Under the pieces are notes generated by a model. That model was not told where the DNA came from. It saw only the letters and a list, made by a program, of their open reading frames with translations, and did not search any database. Shown piece by piece: positions 7,937 to 20,937 of a stretch of DNA of 64,000 nucleotides (its first letter is position 1; every line of letters begins with the position of its first letter). Source of the stretch: Thermoplasmata archaeon (lineage in GTDB: Archaea; Thermoplasmatota; Thermoplasmata; RBG-16-68-12); assembly GCA_036395115.1 (NCBI GenBank), contig DASWDU010000018.1:30239-94238 (forward strand), given 5' to 3'. The position numbers and the translations under genes are program-made.

Positions 7937-8894
7937 CGTCGAGGCCTTTCATCGCCAAGCCGATCCCCTTCGAGACCTCGGCGACCGTGCTCGGGTCGTC
8001 GAAGTGGGCGACGGCATCGACGATCGCGCGGCCTCGCGTCTCCGGGTTCTCCGACTTGAAGATCCCCGATCCGACGAAGACGCCGTCGCAGCCCATGAGC
8101 ATCATCATCGCGGCATCGGCCGGCGTCGCGATCCCGCCGGCCGCGAAGTTCACGACCGGCAGTCGCTGGATCTTCTTCACCTCGCCGAGGATTTGGAAGA
8201 TCCCCTCCGCGATGTCGTCCAAGGTCGCGCCCGCGAATACGACGTCGGCCTCGTGGACGACGACGGGCTCCTGGCCGTGCGCGGTCCGGACCTCCCGCAG
8301 AAGAGTCGTGAAGCTGTCCGCGAACTTCGTCGCGATCCCGTAGAGCCGGTCGTTGTCCTGCGACTTGAGCTCCGCGATCGCCTGCGTCATGAGGCGCATA
8401 TGGCGGACCGCCTCGACGACGTCGCCGGTGCCAGGCTCGCCCTTCGTGCGGATCATCGCCGCGCCTTCCCATACACGCCGCACCGCCTCGCCGAGGTTGC
8501 GGGCCCCGCAGACGAACGGGACCTCGAAAGCGCGCTTGTTGACGTGGAAGAACGGATCGGCGGGCGTCAGGACTTCCGACTCGTCGATCATGTCCGCGCC
8601 GAGGGACTCGAGTGCCCGGGCCTCGGCCTCGTGACCGATGCGGCACTTCGCCATCACGGGGACCGTGACGGCGTCCATGATCTCCTGAATCTTGATGGGG
8701 TCCGCCATGCGAGCCACGCCGCCCGCCGCGCGGATGTCCGCAGGCACTCGCTCGAGCGCCATCACCGCGACCGCGCCCGCTTCTTCCGCGATCAGCGCCT
8801 GCTCGGCGTTCGTCACGTCCATCACGACGCCGCCCTTCTGCATCTTCGCAAAGCCGCGCTTGAGCAGTTCCGTGCCGAATCGCAGGCGGGTCAA
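7890..8894 (-). CDS. pdxS: Pyridoxal 5'-phosphate synthase, lyase/synthase subunit
   Basis: Makes PLP from ribulose or ribose 5-phosphate, glyceraldehyde 3-phosphate and ammonia supplied by PdxT. Family hallmarks are [21 protein letters not shown], the MAKCRIGH lysine region and [13 protein letters not shown]. The length, about 334, matches archaeal PdxS with its extra loop. The start is unclear. The open frame runs to 8981, but a TATA-like element (AAAATAG, about 8951-8957) lies downstream of that ATG. TTG 8892-8894 is the first conventional start after it, while a GGAGG at 8919-8923 is placed to serve an ATC codon at 8910-8912. No pdxT is in the window. Confidence 0.93.
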   Translation of the reverse strand: MTRLRFGTELLKRGFAKMQKGGVVMDVTNAEQALIAEEAGAVAVMALERVPADIRAAGGVARMADPIKIQEIMDAVTVPVMAKCRIGHEAEARALESLGADMIDESEVLTPADPFFHVNKRAFEVPFVCGARNLGEAVRRVWEGAAMIRTKGEPGTGDVVEAVRHMRLMTQAIAELKSQDNDRLYGIATKFADSFTTLLREVRTAHGQEPVVVHEADVVFAGATLDDIAEGIFQILGEVKKIQRLPVVNFAAGGIATPADAAMMMLMGCDGVFVGSGIFKSENPETRGRAIVDAVAHFDDPSTVAEVSKGIGLAMKGLDAKAMPIEARMQDRGW

Positions 8895-8981
8895 GTCGAG
8901 GTCGAGCGGGATGGTTTGCCTCCGGGCTGAGCTACGGGCCGTGCCTATTTCTATTTTACGGGCCCCGTTCCTTGAAAGCAT

Positions 8982-9454
8982 GTGTCGGTAATGCTGAGAC
9001 TACTTCGCTGACGCGCCGCTCCGAGTGGTGGACATCTCGGAGTGGATGCCGCCCTTCCCGTGGCCAAATGCCTGATGCAGCCAAGGAGTCCTCATCGCCA
9101 CGCGGGCAACTAATGCTTGATAAATTTGCATTGTTTGTGGCCGGCAGGCGACGGAGGAACTGCCTTGTTGGCTATGCAGCGGAACCGGCGTGGTTCCCTC
9201 ATTACTAGTGCCGCGCAAGATCGGATGGTGGAGTCAACGCGACACTGAGTGCACAGAGTGCAAGGGCAACGGCAGGCTAGGCTATTGTGCGCAAGATGCG
9301 GCCTTCAAGCAGAGCGAAGTGAATCGTCAGTAGGAGGATGAGTACCGGAGTCTGACCGCGGCCCGCTCCAAGACAATTCGTGCGGTGCTCGATCAGGCGT
9401 GCTAGGTCGAGTTTCCGGAAACACTTAAGAGAGCCCTCCGTTTCCTCGCGGCCC
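8982..9454. other. Gene-poor interval between pdxS and the UPF0200 gene
   Basis: About 470 bases of lower-GC sequence without a convincing gene. A short GTG frame at about 9209-9340 contains CTECKGNG, reminiscent of DnaJ-type or zinc-ribbon knuckles, but it is short and isolated. Short frames on both strands have irregular codon use. A TATA-like ACTTAAG at 9423-9429 near the right end probably serves the UPF0200 gene. Confidence 0.4.
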
Positions 9455-9991
9455 GTGCAGGTCGTATGCGTCACCGGGATGCCCGGATGCGGCAAGGAGG
9501 AGGTCCTGTCCGTGGCGCAGGAGCTGGGTTTTTCGATCGTCCGCATGGGAGACGTCGTGCGGGAGGACGCCCGACGCCGCGGCCTCCCGATTACCGATGC
9601 CGCCGTCGGCGGGCTGGCCCACGCGGAGCGCGAGGCGCACGGGTACGGTGTTTGGGCGGAGCGGACTTTGCCGCGGATCCAGGGGGAACGGGTGCTCGTC
9701 GATGGCCTTCGCGGCCGCGCGGAACTGGATGTGTTCCGCAAGGCGTTCGGGGACCATCTGACCGTCGTCGCGGTCCACGCCTCTCCGACGACCCGCTACC
9801 AACGGATGATGAAACGCCGCCGAATGGACGACGCGCCTGGCAACGAGGCGTTCCGCGGCCGAGACATCCGGGAGCTCGGCTGGGGACTGGGCGAGGTCAT
9901 CGCGACCGCGGACGTCATGCTCGTGAACGAGGGCTCCCTGGAGGAGTTCCGTGGGCAGGCGCGCGCGACGTTGGAGCGGCTGCATGGCTAA
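9455..9991 (+). CDS. UPF0200 family nucleotide kinase-like protein
   Basis: 178 residues from GTG 9455, with ACTTAAG about 28 bases upstream; residues encoded further upstream precede that promoter. The P-loop is GMPGCGKEE (residues 8-16), followed by IVRMGDVVREDARRRGL, the signature of the archaeal UPF0200 (dephospho-CoA-kinase-like) family, and an RMMKRRRMDD basic lid region. Substrate unknown. Its stop overlaps the COG1325 gene, a pairing also seen in other archaea as far as I recall. Confidence 0.85.
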   Translation: MQVVCVTGMPGCGKEEVLSVAQELGFSIVRMGDVVREDARRRGLPITDAAVGGLAHAEREAHGYGVWAERTLPRIQGERVLVDGLRGRAELDVFRKAFGDHLTVVAVHASPTTRYQRMMKRRRMDDAPGNEAFRGRDIRELGWGLGEVIATADVMLVNEGSLEEFRGQARATLERLHG

Positions 9992-10418
9992 ATTGCCGGT
10001 GCGATGGATTGAGGTCCGCACCTACTGCCATGCGACGGAAGATGAAGCGCGTGTTGCCCAGGCGCTCGACGCCGTGTGCCCGGTCGGGGAGACCGTGCGG
10101 GAATCGCTGGAGGGCCATTTTGGGAACCCGCTCCTGCGGCTGACGCGGCGCGTGGACGACGGAAAGGCGATCCGCTCGGTCTGGGACCGATGGACCGCCG
10201 CCGGCCTCCCTCAAGACATCGGGAGGGACCTCGAGAGCCGCCTCGACGACGACGGGATCCTTCACTTTCGGATCGACAAGCAGGCCGCCTGCCTCGAGAA
10301 GCTCGCGCTCGCGAGGGACGCGGACACGATCGACGTGCGACTCAAGCTGATGGCGTTCCCGGCGAAGCGGGACGTCGCGAAGGAAGTCGCCCGTTCGGTC
10401 CTTGCGGGAGGACCGTGA
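9984..10418 (+). CDS. COG1325-type predicted RNA-binding protein (exosome-associated family)
   Basis: 144 residues from ATG 9984, inside the last codons of the UPF0200 gene. It begins with a VRWIEVRTYCHATEDEARV strand-helix and continues with NPLLRLTRR and FRIDKQAACLEKLAL, fitting the archaeal PF01877-type RNA-binding proteins related to the L5 fold. Predicted cytoplasmic RNA-binding role, possibly with the exosome. The following gene starts directly after its TGA. Confidence 0.8.
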   Translation: MAKLPVRWIEVRTYCHATEDEARVAQALDAVCPVGETVRESLEGHFGNPLLRLTRRVDDGKAIRSVWDRWTAAGLPQDIGRDLESRLDDDGILHFRIDKQAACLEKLALARDADTIDVRLKLMAFPAKRDVAKEVARSVLAGGP

Positions 10419-11582
10419 GTGCGTCTCACGGCGGCTCAGCGTCGGCTCGTCGACGAAGGCTCGCCGGCTCAGCGCACTTCGATGCGCCTCCTCCTTGCGG
10501 TCGCGCGACTCGGTAACGCCGACAAGTTCGTGCCGATCACCTCGGCACACGTCTCGGGAGCGTCGTACAAGATGATCGGCGATCCCGGCCTCGAGTTCCT
10601 CGAGGACTTCGCTCGGGACGCCCGAGTCGCGGTGCCGACGACCGTGAATCCGCTCGGCACGGACCTTGCGCAATGGAGGGAACTCGGCGTGCCGGAGACC
10701 TTCGCCGTGAAGCAAGAGCGCATCGCGCACGCCTACGAGGCCATGGGCGTTCGGCCGACGTACTCGTGCACGCCGTACGACGCGCTCCCGCGTCCGGCGC
10801 TCGGCGAGCATCTGGCCTGGGCCGAATCGAACGCGGTGTGCTTCGCGAATTCGGTGATCGGTGCCCGCACGAACCGCGAAGGCGGGCCGTCCGCCCTCGC
10901 CGCGGCGATCGTCGGCGCCACGCCCGACTACGGGCTGCACCAGGCCGAAGGACGCCAACCCACCGTCATCGTCGACGTTCGCACGAGGCCCCGGGGCGTC
11001 GACTTCTCGCTCCTCGGACTCGTCGCGGGGGAGCGCGTGGGAGACGGCCTCCCGTACTTCCGTGGGTTCCGCGCCGCCGAATCGGAGCTGAAGTGGCTCG
11101 GCGCCGCACTCGCCTCGTCGGGTTCGTGCGCCATGTTCCACCTCGCCGGCATCACGCCCGAGGCTCGTCGGGCCCGCCTCCGAGGGCTGAAGGTCCTCTC
11201 GATCACCCGGGCGGACCTGCGGGAGGCGCAGCGGCGCTACTCCGACGGCGAGGATGCCGATCTGATCGCGTTCGGGTCGCCCCAGCTCTCGGCCGACGAA
11301 TTGCGTGAGGTCGCGGCGCTCGTCGATCGGACACCGCCTCGGATCCCGGTCTGGGTCTTCACGAGCCGTGCCGCGCGAGAGGCGCGTCCGGATTCCGTCG
11401 CCACGATCGAGCGGAACGGAGGCCGGGTCCTCGCCGACACCTGCCTGGAGGTCACGGTGCTCGAGCACCGGTTCGGCACCGTCGCGACGCCGTCGGGGAA
11501 GGGCGCGTACTATTTGCCAAGCCTGTGCCATCAGAAGGTCATCTTGGACGACGTCCGCGCGCTCCTGGAGCGGTTCGCATGA
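10419..11582 (+). CDS. Aconitase X large subunit (phosphomevalonate dehydratase large subunit)
   Basis: 387 residues from GTG 10419, directly after the preceding stop. It matches the AcnX catalytic subunit (COG1679, DUF521). Features include VPITSAHVSGASYKMIGD, the VPTTVNP segment, the YSCTPYDALPRP cysteine loop, NSVIGARTNREGGPSALAAAI, and a C-terminal ADTCLEV cysteine. These fit a [4Fe-4S] hydro-lyase. In archaea the two-subunit enzyme dehydrates mevalonate 5-phosphate to trans-anhydromevalonate 5-phosphate in the modified mevalonate pathway; relatives act on cis-3-hydroxyproline. Being coupled by ATGA to a small subunit in an archaeon favours the mevalonate role. Confidence 0.88.
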   Translation: MRLTAAQRRLVDEGSPAQRTSMRLLLAVARLGNADKFVPITSAHVSGASYKMIGDPGLEFLEDFARDARVAVPTTVNPLGTDLAQWRELGVPETFAVKQERIAHAYEAMGVRPTYSCTPYDALPRPALGEHLAWAESNAVCFANSVIGARTNREGGPSALAAAIVGATPDYGLHQAEGRQPTVIVDVRTRPRGVDFSLLGLVAGERVGDGLPYFRGFRAAESELKWLGAALASSGSCAMFHLAGITPEARRARLRGLKVLSITRADLREAQRRYSDGEDADLIAFGSPQLSADELREVAALVDRTPPRIPVWVFTSRAAREARPDSVATIERNGGRVLADTCLEVTVLEHRFGTVATPSGKGAYYLPSLCHQKVILDDVRALLERFA

Positions 11583-12407
11583 GGATCCGCGCGCGGCCGA
11601 TTGCGCCCGGTCGGGCGACCGGCACCGCGCTCGTCCATCCGGAGCCGTTCTCGTTCGTCGGCGGGGTGGACCCGTCGACGGGGGAACTCCTCCATCCCAC
11701 GCCATCGGCGTCGGGCGGTGCCCTCGCGGGACGCGTGTTCGCCTTCCCGCACGGAAAGGGGAGCACCGTCGGGTCCTACGTCCTCTACGGCCTCGGACGC
11801 CGCGGCGTCGGACCCGCGGCCATCGTCAATGCGCGCGCCGAAGCGATCGTCGCCGTAGGCGCGGTCCTCGCGGGGATCCCGATGGTCGACCGCGTGGACG
11901 TCGGCGGAATCCGGTCTGCGGATCGGGTGACCGTCGATGGGGATCGAGGCGCCGTCGACCTCCCCGATGTGCGCGCGCGACCCGTCGTCTCCGCGATCCT
12001 CCGGAACCGGGGGCGGATCCTCATCGTCCGGCGGAGCGAGGCGGTCGGGAGCTTCCGAGGTCGCTGGTCCGCCGTGTCCGGGTACATCGAGGGGCGAGAG
12101 GACCCCCGGGACCGCGCGGTCCGCGAGGTCCGGGAGGAGACCGGCCTGAGACGGCTCGTCCTCCGGGCGACGGGCCAGCCGGTATTTGCCCGGACGGACG
12201 CCACGGTTTACGTCGTCCATCCGTTCCTCTTCGACGTGGCGAGCCGCACGATCCGACTCGATTGGGAGAACACCGATCACGCGTGGATCCGGCTCGAAGA
12301 CCTCGGCCGATACGACACGGTCCCCCGACTCGCGGACGTCGTCGCGTCCGTCCTGCCCGCCGCCGCGTCCGTCCCGACGCCCCCATCGCCGCGCCCACGG
12401 GACGGGG

Positions 12408-16460
<4,053 letters not shown>

Positions 16461-16542
16461 CGCAGCCCCGCTCCCGGGGAATTCGGGCGACCGCGGGGCT
16501 TCTTCATCGCCCCGAGGAGGCGGTGCGCCCATTCGACAGATC

Positions 16543-18285
16543 CTATAAAAAGGTGCGCGGCTCTTTGCTGGCGGGCTCCTCCCGGCTTCCGCGGGCCGGC
16601 GACGCCGCGGTCTGGGCGGGTCCAAGCGGTGCCTCCAGGGGGAAGGAACCAGCCGGCAGGAGGGACACCACGAGGCTCTCGTTGAAGAATTCTTTCGTGT
16701 ACAGCAGACTCGACGCGTCGAGCGCCCAGACAATGTAGGGGGCAGCGACGTCGCCGAAACCATTCAGGTTCGCGGGACCAGAGGCACCTTCGTAGTCGAT
16801 GTCGCGGCCCGCGGCGAGTTCCTGCAGTGCGATGTTCCATTCGTTCGGGCGGACGACGGTCCCAGCAGGATCGGCGACACTTTGGATCTTGGCCCGAATT
16901 CCCGCACCCCCCGCGAATCCCACCGCCTCGGCGGCGAGGGCGACGAGGTAGGCCGCATCGTATGAGTTCGCCGCGAACAATGCGGGCGGGGTGCCGTAAA
17001 TCGCCTGGTATCGTGCAGACCACGCCGCGAACTCGGGCGGCTCAATCTGGGCGTAGACCGCAGGCGAGGTGCCCTCGAACGCGCTCACGTCGACGCCGGC
17101 GGACACGAGAGGGTCGATGAAATTCGATTGATCGTACACGGCGTCCGAAAACATCCAGCTTACATTTGCCCATCCGGGATTCGCCCCGAGTCCCTCCCAC
17201 CAGTTCCGCATGAGGACGACACCGCTGGGAGGATACACGATCGCGTACACGACCTCTGGAGGGGGATTCGCGTCCAAGACCAGGTGGAGGTCGCTCGTGT
17301 AGTCACTTGCGAGGGGATCGATCAGAACCAGAGACCCCGTGATCACTCCGCCGAAGCGAGTGAAATTGCTCACGAACGCTGCGGCCGTTCCAACCCCATA
17401 GTCGTTGTTCAATGCGATGACGCCGGCCATGGCGAAGGTCCGATTCTCGTGGGCATAAGACGCCGCGACGGCCGCTTGCAACGCATCCGACGGGACGGTC
17501 CTCGCGAACCATCCGCCCGTGTACGCGAGGTCCGAAAAAATCGGGCTTGTGCAGGACGGTGCAACCTCGAAGACAGCGGTTGCCTTCGCAACCTGCAGCA
17601 CGGATGCGCACATGAAGGATCCCGTGGCGCCGATGATTGCGACGACCTTGTCGGAGCCGACCAAGGTCATCGCGGCATTCTGAGCGTCGATCGGGCTCGT
17701 GTGATCGTCCATGTGGAAAACCTGGATGGGCTGCCCGAAGACGCCCCCTGCCGCGTTGATTTCTTCCACCGCCATGTCGACCGCGTTCTGCTGCGAGACT
17801 CCAAAGCCCTGCAGGGGGCCTGTAAGGGAGAGGATCGTGCCGACCCGCAGGGGAGCGTGCGAGACCCTCACTTGCCGAGCCACGGTCGCGGTCAGGTTCC
17901 CCGTGTCGATCGCTTCCACGCGGACGGTGTAGTCGCCCGGCTGCGCGAACAGATGGTCTGCGGCCTTTCCCGTGGACCAGGGCGTGTCCCATGCGCTGTC
18001 GTTCTCCCAGTCCCATCGCACCTGAATCGAGCTCGGAGGGTCTCGATCGTCCGAGACGTCCGCGACGAACGTGAAACTCGTCGTGTTGTCCCCGGCCGCC
18101 GGGGTCACGGTGACGTCATTGACAGTCGGAGGGATGTTCGCGGAAACGGGACCAGGCTGCGTGAGTACGTACAACGAAATTCCCGCAAGAAGGAGGGCGA
18201 CCGCAACGAACCCGACGATGACCATCGTCCGGGTCCGCCTCCGCCGCGGGCCTTGTGGGGAAGCGGCGCTGGACGTGTCTCCCAT
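16543..18285 (-). CDS. Membrane-anchored branched-chain amino acid-type solute-binding protein
   Basis: 580 residues. A basic RRRRTRT stretch and one transmembrane helix (about 21-42) anchor it outside the cell. A short PKD-like beta domain follows (about 50-145, with RWDWENDS and GDYTVRVEA). The type I periplasmic-binding fold (LivJ/Peripla_BP_6) starts at LRVGTILSLTGPLQGFG and includes the INAAGGVFGQPIQV segment. It captures a solute, perhaps an amino acid, for an ABC importer, but no permease or ATPase of that type is adjacent. The TAG stop (16543-16545) lies inside the TATA element of ileS. Confidence 0.82.
   Translation of the reverse strand: MGDTSSAASPQGPRRRRTRTMVIVGFVAVALLLAGISLYVLTQPGPVSANIPPTVNDVTVTPAAGDNTTSFTFVADVSDDRDPPSSIQVRWDWENDSAWDTPWSTGKAADHLFAQPGDYTVRVEAIDTGNLTATVARQVRVSHAPLRVGTILSLTGPLQGFGVSQQNAVDMAVEEINAAGGVFGQPIQVFHMDDHTSPIDAQNAAMTLVGSDKVVAIIGATGSFMCASVLQVAKATAVFEVAPSCTSPIFSDLAYTGGWFARTVPSDALQAAVAASYAHENRTFAMAGVIALNNDYGVGTAAAFVSNFTRFGGVITGSLVLIDPLASDYTSDLHLVLDANPPPEVVYAIVYPPSGVVLMRNWWEGLGANPGWANVSWMFSDAVYDQSNFIDPLVSAGVDVSAFEGTSPAVYAQIEPPEFAAWSARYQAIYGTPPALFAANSYDAAYLVALAAEAVGFAGGAGIRAKIQSVADPAGTVVRPNEWNIALQELAAGRDIDYEGASGPANLNGFGDVAAPYIVWALDASSLLYTKEFFNESLVVSLLPAGSFPLEAPLGPAQTAASPARGSREEPASKEPRTFL
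16544..16550 (-). promoter_or_regulatory. TATA box of ileS
   Basis: TTTTATA on the minus strand, 84-90 bases before the ileS ATG. It overlaps the last codons and stop of the upstream solute-binding protein gene. It predicts a leader of roughly 60 nt for ileS, unusual here, where many genes look leaderless. Confidence 0.5.
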
Positions 18286-18394
18286 GGGCCGTCATCCGCA
18301 TCCATGCGAAGAAACTTGTGCCTCGGCCGGATCGCTCGCAACGGGAGGGCTTCGATCTCGATCCCGTCGACCATCCGGGCGATCTCGTCGTGAG

Positions 18395-18471
18395 GGCCGG
18401 GAGCGAGATTTGAACTCGCGTCAAGGGATCCACAGTCCCCTAGCATAAGACCAGGCTAGCCCATCCCGGCC
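18395..18471 (-). tRNA. tRNA-His (GTG)
   Basis: The minus strand folds as a cloverleaf. The acceptor stem GCCGGGA/TCCCGGC is seven perfect pairs. The T arm is GCGAG-TTCAAAT-CTCGC. The anticodon arm is GGGGA-CTGTGGA-TCCCT, giving anticodon GTG. The D loop contains GG, though the D stem is weak. A genome-encoded G lies before position 1 opposite C73, the identity element of tRNA-His. CCA is not encoded and there is no intron. A TATA element lies about 25-30 bases upstream. Confidence 0.95.
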
Positions 18472-18495
18472 GCAGGGCGACGGATGCGGGGGATG

Positions 18496-18501
18496 AATAT
18501 A
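18496..18501 (-). promoter_or_regulatory. TATA box of tRNA-His
   Basis: TATATT on the minus strand within GCTATATTCA, preceded by CAAAAACGC, which could act as BRE. It is centred about 27 bases upstream of the tRNA 5' end, the expected archaeal spacing. Confidence 0.6.
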
Positions 18502-18638
18502 GCGTTTTTGAACGCGGTTCCGGAACCTCGACTCAAGCCGCGCTGGACGCCTGCCTCCCCGACGAGGTTTGTTTCACCCACCCCTCTTCGCGAGATTGAC
18601 TATCTTGAGGGCTCTACCGTCGTCCGAGAGGAATCGCG

Positions 18639-19199
18639 TTGTCCGGCCCGAACGCCATTGGTCGATTCCGCGCTGTCCGGCGAGCCCTCGAGCAACGGCT
18701 GAGGCAGACCAGCCTCGTCGCGGTGTTGCTCGGAGCCGAAGGACGCGGTCTCGCCGAGCGGTCGGAAATCGCCCGTGCTCTCCGGACGCGCGGCATGATT
18801 GCCATCATCCCGGAGGCGGACTTCCCGTCCGGAATCGGTCCATCGTTGGCCGAGCGCGTGATGCTGACGAGCGACGATGTGGACCTCATCTTCCTCAACG
18901 TCCAATCTTGGGGGACCGCCACCGAGCTCGGGCAGTTCCACGCAGACCCCAAAATTGCGGCAAAACTTCGGCTCCTCGTCGCGCCCGAGTACCACCCGGT
19001 CCACAGCACCAAAGGCGGCTATCTGTGAGACCTGTACCTCACGCACCTCGTCGCGTACGACCATGTGTATCCGGTGGACGGAGGACGACAGGCGCCCATC
19101 CCATCGGCGCTGTCCCTCGTAGCAATGCTCTCGGAGAGACACCGTCAATGGAAGGCCATTCGCGGCCACCGTCGAACTAAGGTTCTCTATACTACGTAA
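18639..19199 (+). pseudogene. TIR/NDT-like-fold protein interrupted by an in-frame TGA
   Basis: From TTG 18639 the frame reads 129 residues to TGA 19026-19028. It then continues in the same frame for 56 further sense codons (starting DLYLTHLVAYDHVYPVDGG) to TAA 19197-19199. The text before and after the TGA reads as one protein, so the stop looks like a CGA-to-TGA nonsense change, a sequencing error or recoding. VAVLLGAEGRG, DVDLIFLNVQSWGTATELGQF and KLRLLVAPEYHPVHS follow the pattern of nucleotide-sugar/TIR-like Rossmann proteins often found in defence loci (GTxxELGxF, KLxxLVxxEY). That family call is tentative. Confidence 0.5.
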
Positions 19200-19232
19200 A
19201 TATACTTATACCTCCAGCCCGATGTTCCGCGC

Positions 19233-19595
19233 GTGCAGAAGCCGCATCTCACCCTCGACACGGAAACAGAACTCTTGGACCAGCTTCGTGCATACACGGC
19301 GTTGGACAACCCGATCCGCCTCCGGGCTTACATTCTGATTCACGACGCTCCTGGGCTACCGTTCAGAGAAATCGTGAAGGATTTGGGCGTCGAGAGCGGA
19401 CTCCTGGCGTATCACGTGGCGGTGCTCAAGGCGGCCAACGTGATCCAGGTGGACTATCAGCGCTCGGGACGAGAAACGACCGCGTACCGGCTGACGAAAC
19501 GTGGTGAGGAGATCTACACCGCGATGTTCCGGAAGCGTCGCGCCCATCCCAGACGATCGCGAGTCGAGGCCCGACATTCCACGCCCGCGCGATGA
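19233..19595 (+). CDS. Winged helix-turn-helix transcriptional regulator (ArsR-like)
   Basis: 120 residues from GTG 19233. The helical segments DNPIRLRAYILIHDAPGLPFREIVKDLGVESGLLAYHVAVLKAANVI and the wing VDYQRSGRETTAYRLTKRG form a standard wHTH, with a basic tail. The upstream region (about 19185-19215) is AT-rich with TATA-like TATACT and AAATATACTTATA, so a promoter and possibly its own operator lie there. It is probably autoregulated; targets unknown. Confidence 0.8.
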   Translation: MQKPHLTLDTETELLDQLRAYTALDNPIRLRAYILIHDAPGLPFREIVKDLGVESGLLAYHVAVLKAANVIQVDYQRSGRETTAYRLTKRGEEIYTAMFRKRRAHPRRSRVEARHSTPAR

Positions 19596-19612
19596 GTCGA
19601 GCCTTCGGAGAT

Positions 19613-19870
19613 TCACGGTTCGCGTGCCTGCAGCACTTCCGCCAGCGAGGTCCGAACCAATAGGAACGCTGTGAAGAGCAGGGCGATGCCGATTCCCATG
19701 ACCCCGAGGAGCGCCGCGACGCTCCCCGGAGACAGGACGACGCCAACGCCGCCCCCGAATAGCAACGCGATACCCGCGGCCCCGAGCCGCACGCTCTTCT
19801 TGCGTCGACGCGCCGCGGCTTCCCGGGCTTCCCGCTCGCGTTCGGCGGGCGTCGTTCGTCTCGACTCCAC
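19613..19870 (-). CDS. Small two-helix membrane protein
   Basis: 85 residues from GTG 19870. A charged, helical N-terminus (REREAREAAARRRKK) is followed by two hydrophobic segments (about 27-48 and 52-72, rich in G, A, V and L) and a short tail. No family recognised. It lies back to back with argF and convergent with the wHTH gene. Confidence 0.6.
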   Translation of the reverse strand: MESRRTTPAEREREAREAAARRRKKSVRLGAAGIALLFGGGVGVVLSPGSVAALLGVMGIGIALLFTAFLLVRTSLAEVLQAREP

Positions 19871-19959
19871 GGGACCGGATTCGGCCGCTCGCTATTTCAA
19901 CCTCCGTACCGCGCGGGTCCCGCTGCACAAACGTTTTGTACGACCCGGAGGATGGCGCG

Positions 19960-20892
19960 ATGATGGTCACGAAACGCGACCTCGTCTCGATGCGCGATGT
20001 CCGCGATGACCTCGTCGGCCTCCTGGAGCTCGCCGGAAAAATCAAAAACCGGACCAAAGCCGGCGAGCCGTACGAGCCGCTCCGTGGCAAGAGCCTCGCG
20101 ATGATCTTCGAGAAGGCGTCGACCCGCACCCGCGTCTCATTCGAGGTCGGCATGACCCAGCTCGGCGGCCACGCCCTCTTCCTGAGTCCGAACGACACGC
20201 AGGTCGGCCGAGGCGAGACGATCGCCGACACGGCACGGGTCCTAAGCCGCTACGTCGACGGCATCATGTACCGGGCTTTCCGCCGGGATAGCGTCCGAGA
20301 GCTCGCCGCGAACGCGACCGTGCCCGTGATCAACGGCCTCGATGACAAGGAGCATCCGTGTCAGATCATCTCCGACTTGTTCACGATCCAGGAGAGGAAG
20401 GGCGTGCTCTCGGGGATCAAGCTCGCGTACGTCGGGGACGGAAACAACGTCTGTAACTCGCTCCTCCTCGGGGCCTCGATCGTCGGCATGCACATGACCG
20501 CCGCGTGCCCGGCGGGCTACGAGCCGGACGCGGAACTCCTCACGGAGGCGCGACGCATCGCGAAGGCGAGCGGCGCCAAGATCGACGTCAAGCATGATCC
20601 GGTGGCCGCGGCGAAGAATGCGGACATCCTGTACACGGACGTCTGGGTCTCGATGGGACAGGAGAAGGAGAAGAAGGAACGGGAGCGGGCCTTCAAGACG
20701 TATCAAATCAACGCGAAGCTGCTCCGAGCCGCCAAGGCCGGCGCCTTCGTGATGCACTGCCTCCCGGCCCACCGCGGACTCGAGATCACGGACGACGTCA
20801 TCGATGGGCCACAGTCCGTGGTGTTCGACCAAGCCGAGAACCGTCTGCACGCGCAGAAGGCGATCCTCGCTCGGTTCCTCGCGGGCATCTGA
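19960..20892 (+). CDS. argF: Ornithine carbamoyltransferase
   Basis: Makes citrulline from ornithine and carbamoyl phosphate in arginine synthesis. The carbamoyl-phosphate motif STRTR lies in FEKASTRTRVSFEVG. HPCQ and the ornithine-side HCLPAHRG are present. ATG 19960 is chosen because GGAGG (19947-19951) ends eight bases before it; the frame itself is open back to TTG 19936. 310 residues is typical. It is isolated from other arg genes. Confidence 0.96.
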   Translation: MMVTKRDLVSMRDVRDDLVGLLELAGKIKNRTKAGEPYEPLRGKSLAMIFEKASTRTRVSFEVGMTQLGGHALFLSPNDTQVGRGETIADTARVLSRYVDGIMYRAFRRDSVRELAANATVPVINGLDDKEHPCQIISDLFTIQERKGVLSGIKLAYVGDGNNVCNSLLLGASIVGMHMTAACPAGYEPDAELLTEARRIAKASGAKIDVKHDPVAAAKNADILYTDVWVSMGQEKEKKERERAFKTYQINAKLLRAAKAGAFVMHCLPAHRGLEITDDVIDGPQSVVFDQAENRLHAQKAILARFLAGI

Positions 20893-20908
20893 GCTGCGCG
20901 ACAACCCG

Positions 20909-20914
20909 TATATA
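20909..20914 (+). promoter_or_regulatory. TATA box of the ABC transporter operon
   Basis: TATATA centred about 27 bases before ATG 20938, which supports a leaderless transcript and excludes the upstream TTG 20926 as start. Confidence 0.6.
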
Positions 20915-20937
20915 CGCCCCATCCTTTGCGGGCCGCG

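Noticed and set aside
9209..9340. Short frame with CTECKGNG as a DnaJ-like zinc protein
   Set aside because: About 43 codons, no second knuckle pair in the right spacing, no ribosome site.
16693..16701. TTTCGTGTA half site in the solute-binding protein gene
   Set aside because: Single nine-base half with no matching arm; probably chance and unrelated to the palindromic repeats at 52.1-52.6 kb.
16461..16763. N-terminal extension of IleRS
   Set aside because: The extra 101 codons are Arg/Pro-rich and overlap the upstream gene's coding strand; the TATA element at 16544-16550 places transcription start downstream of most of it.
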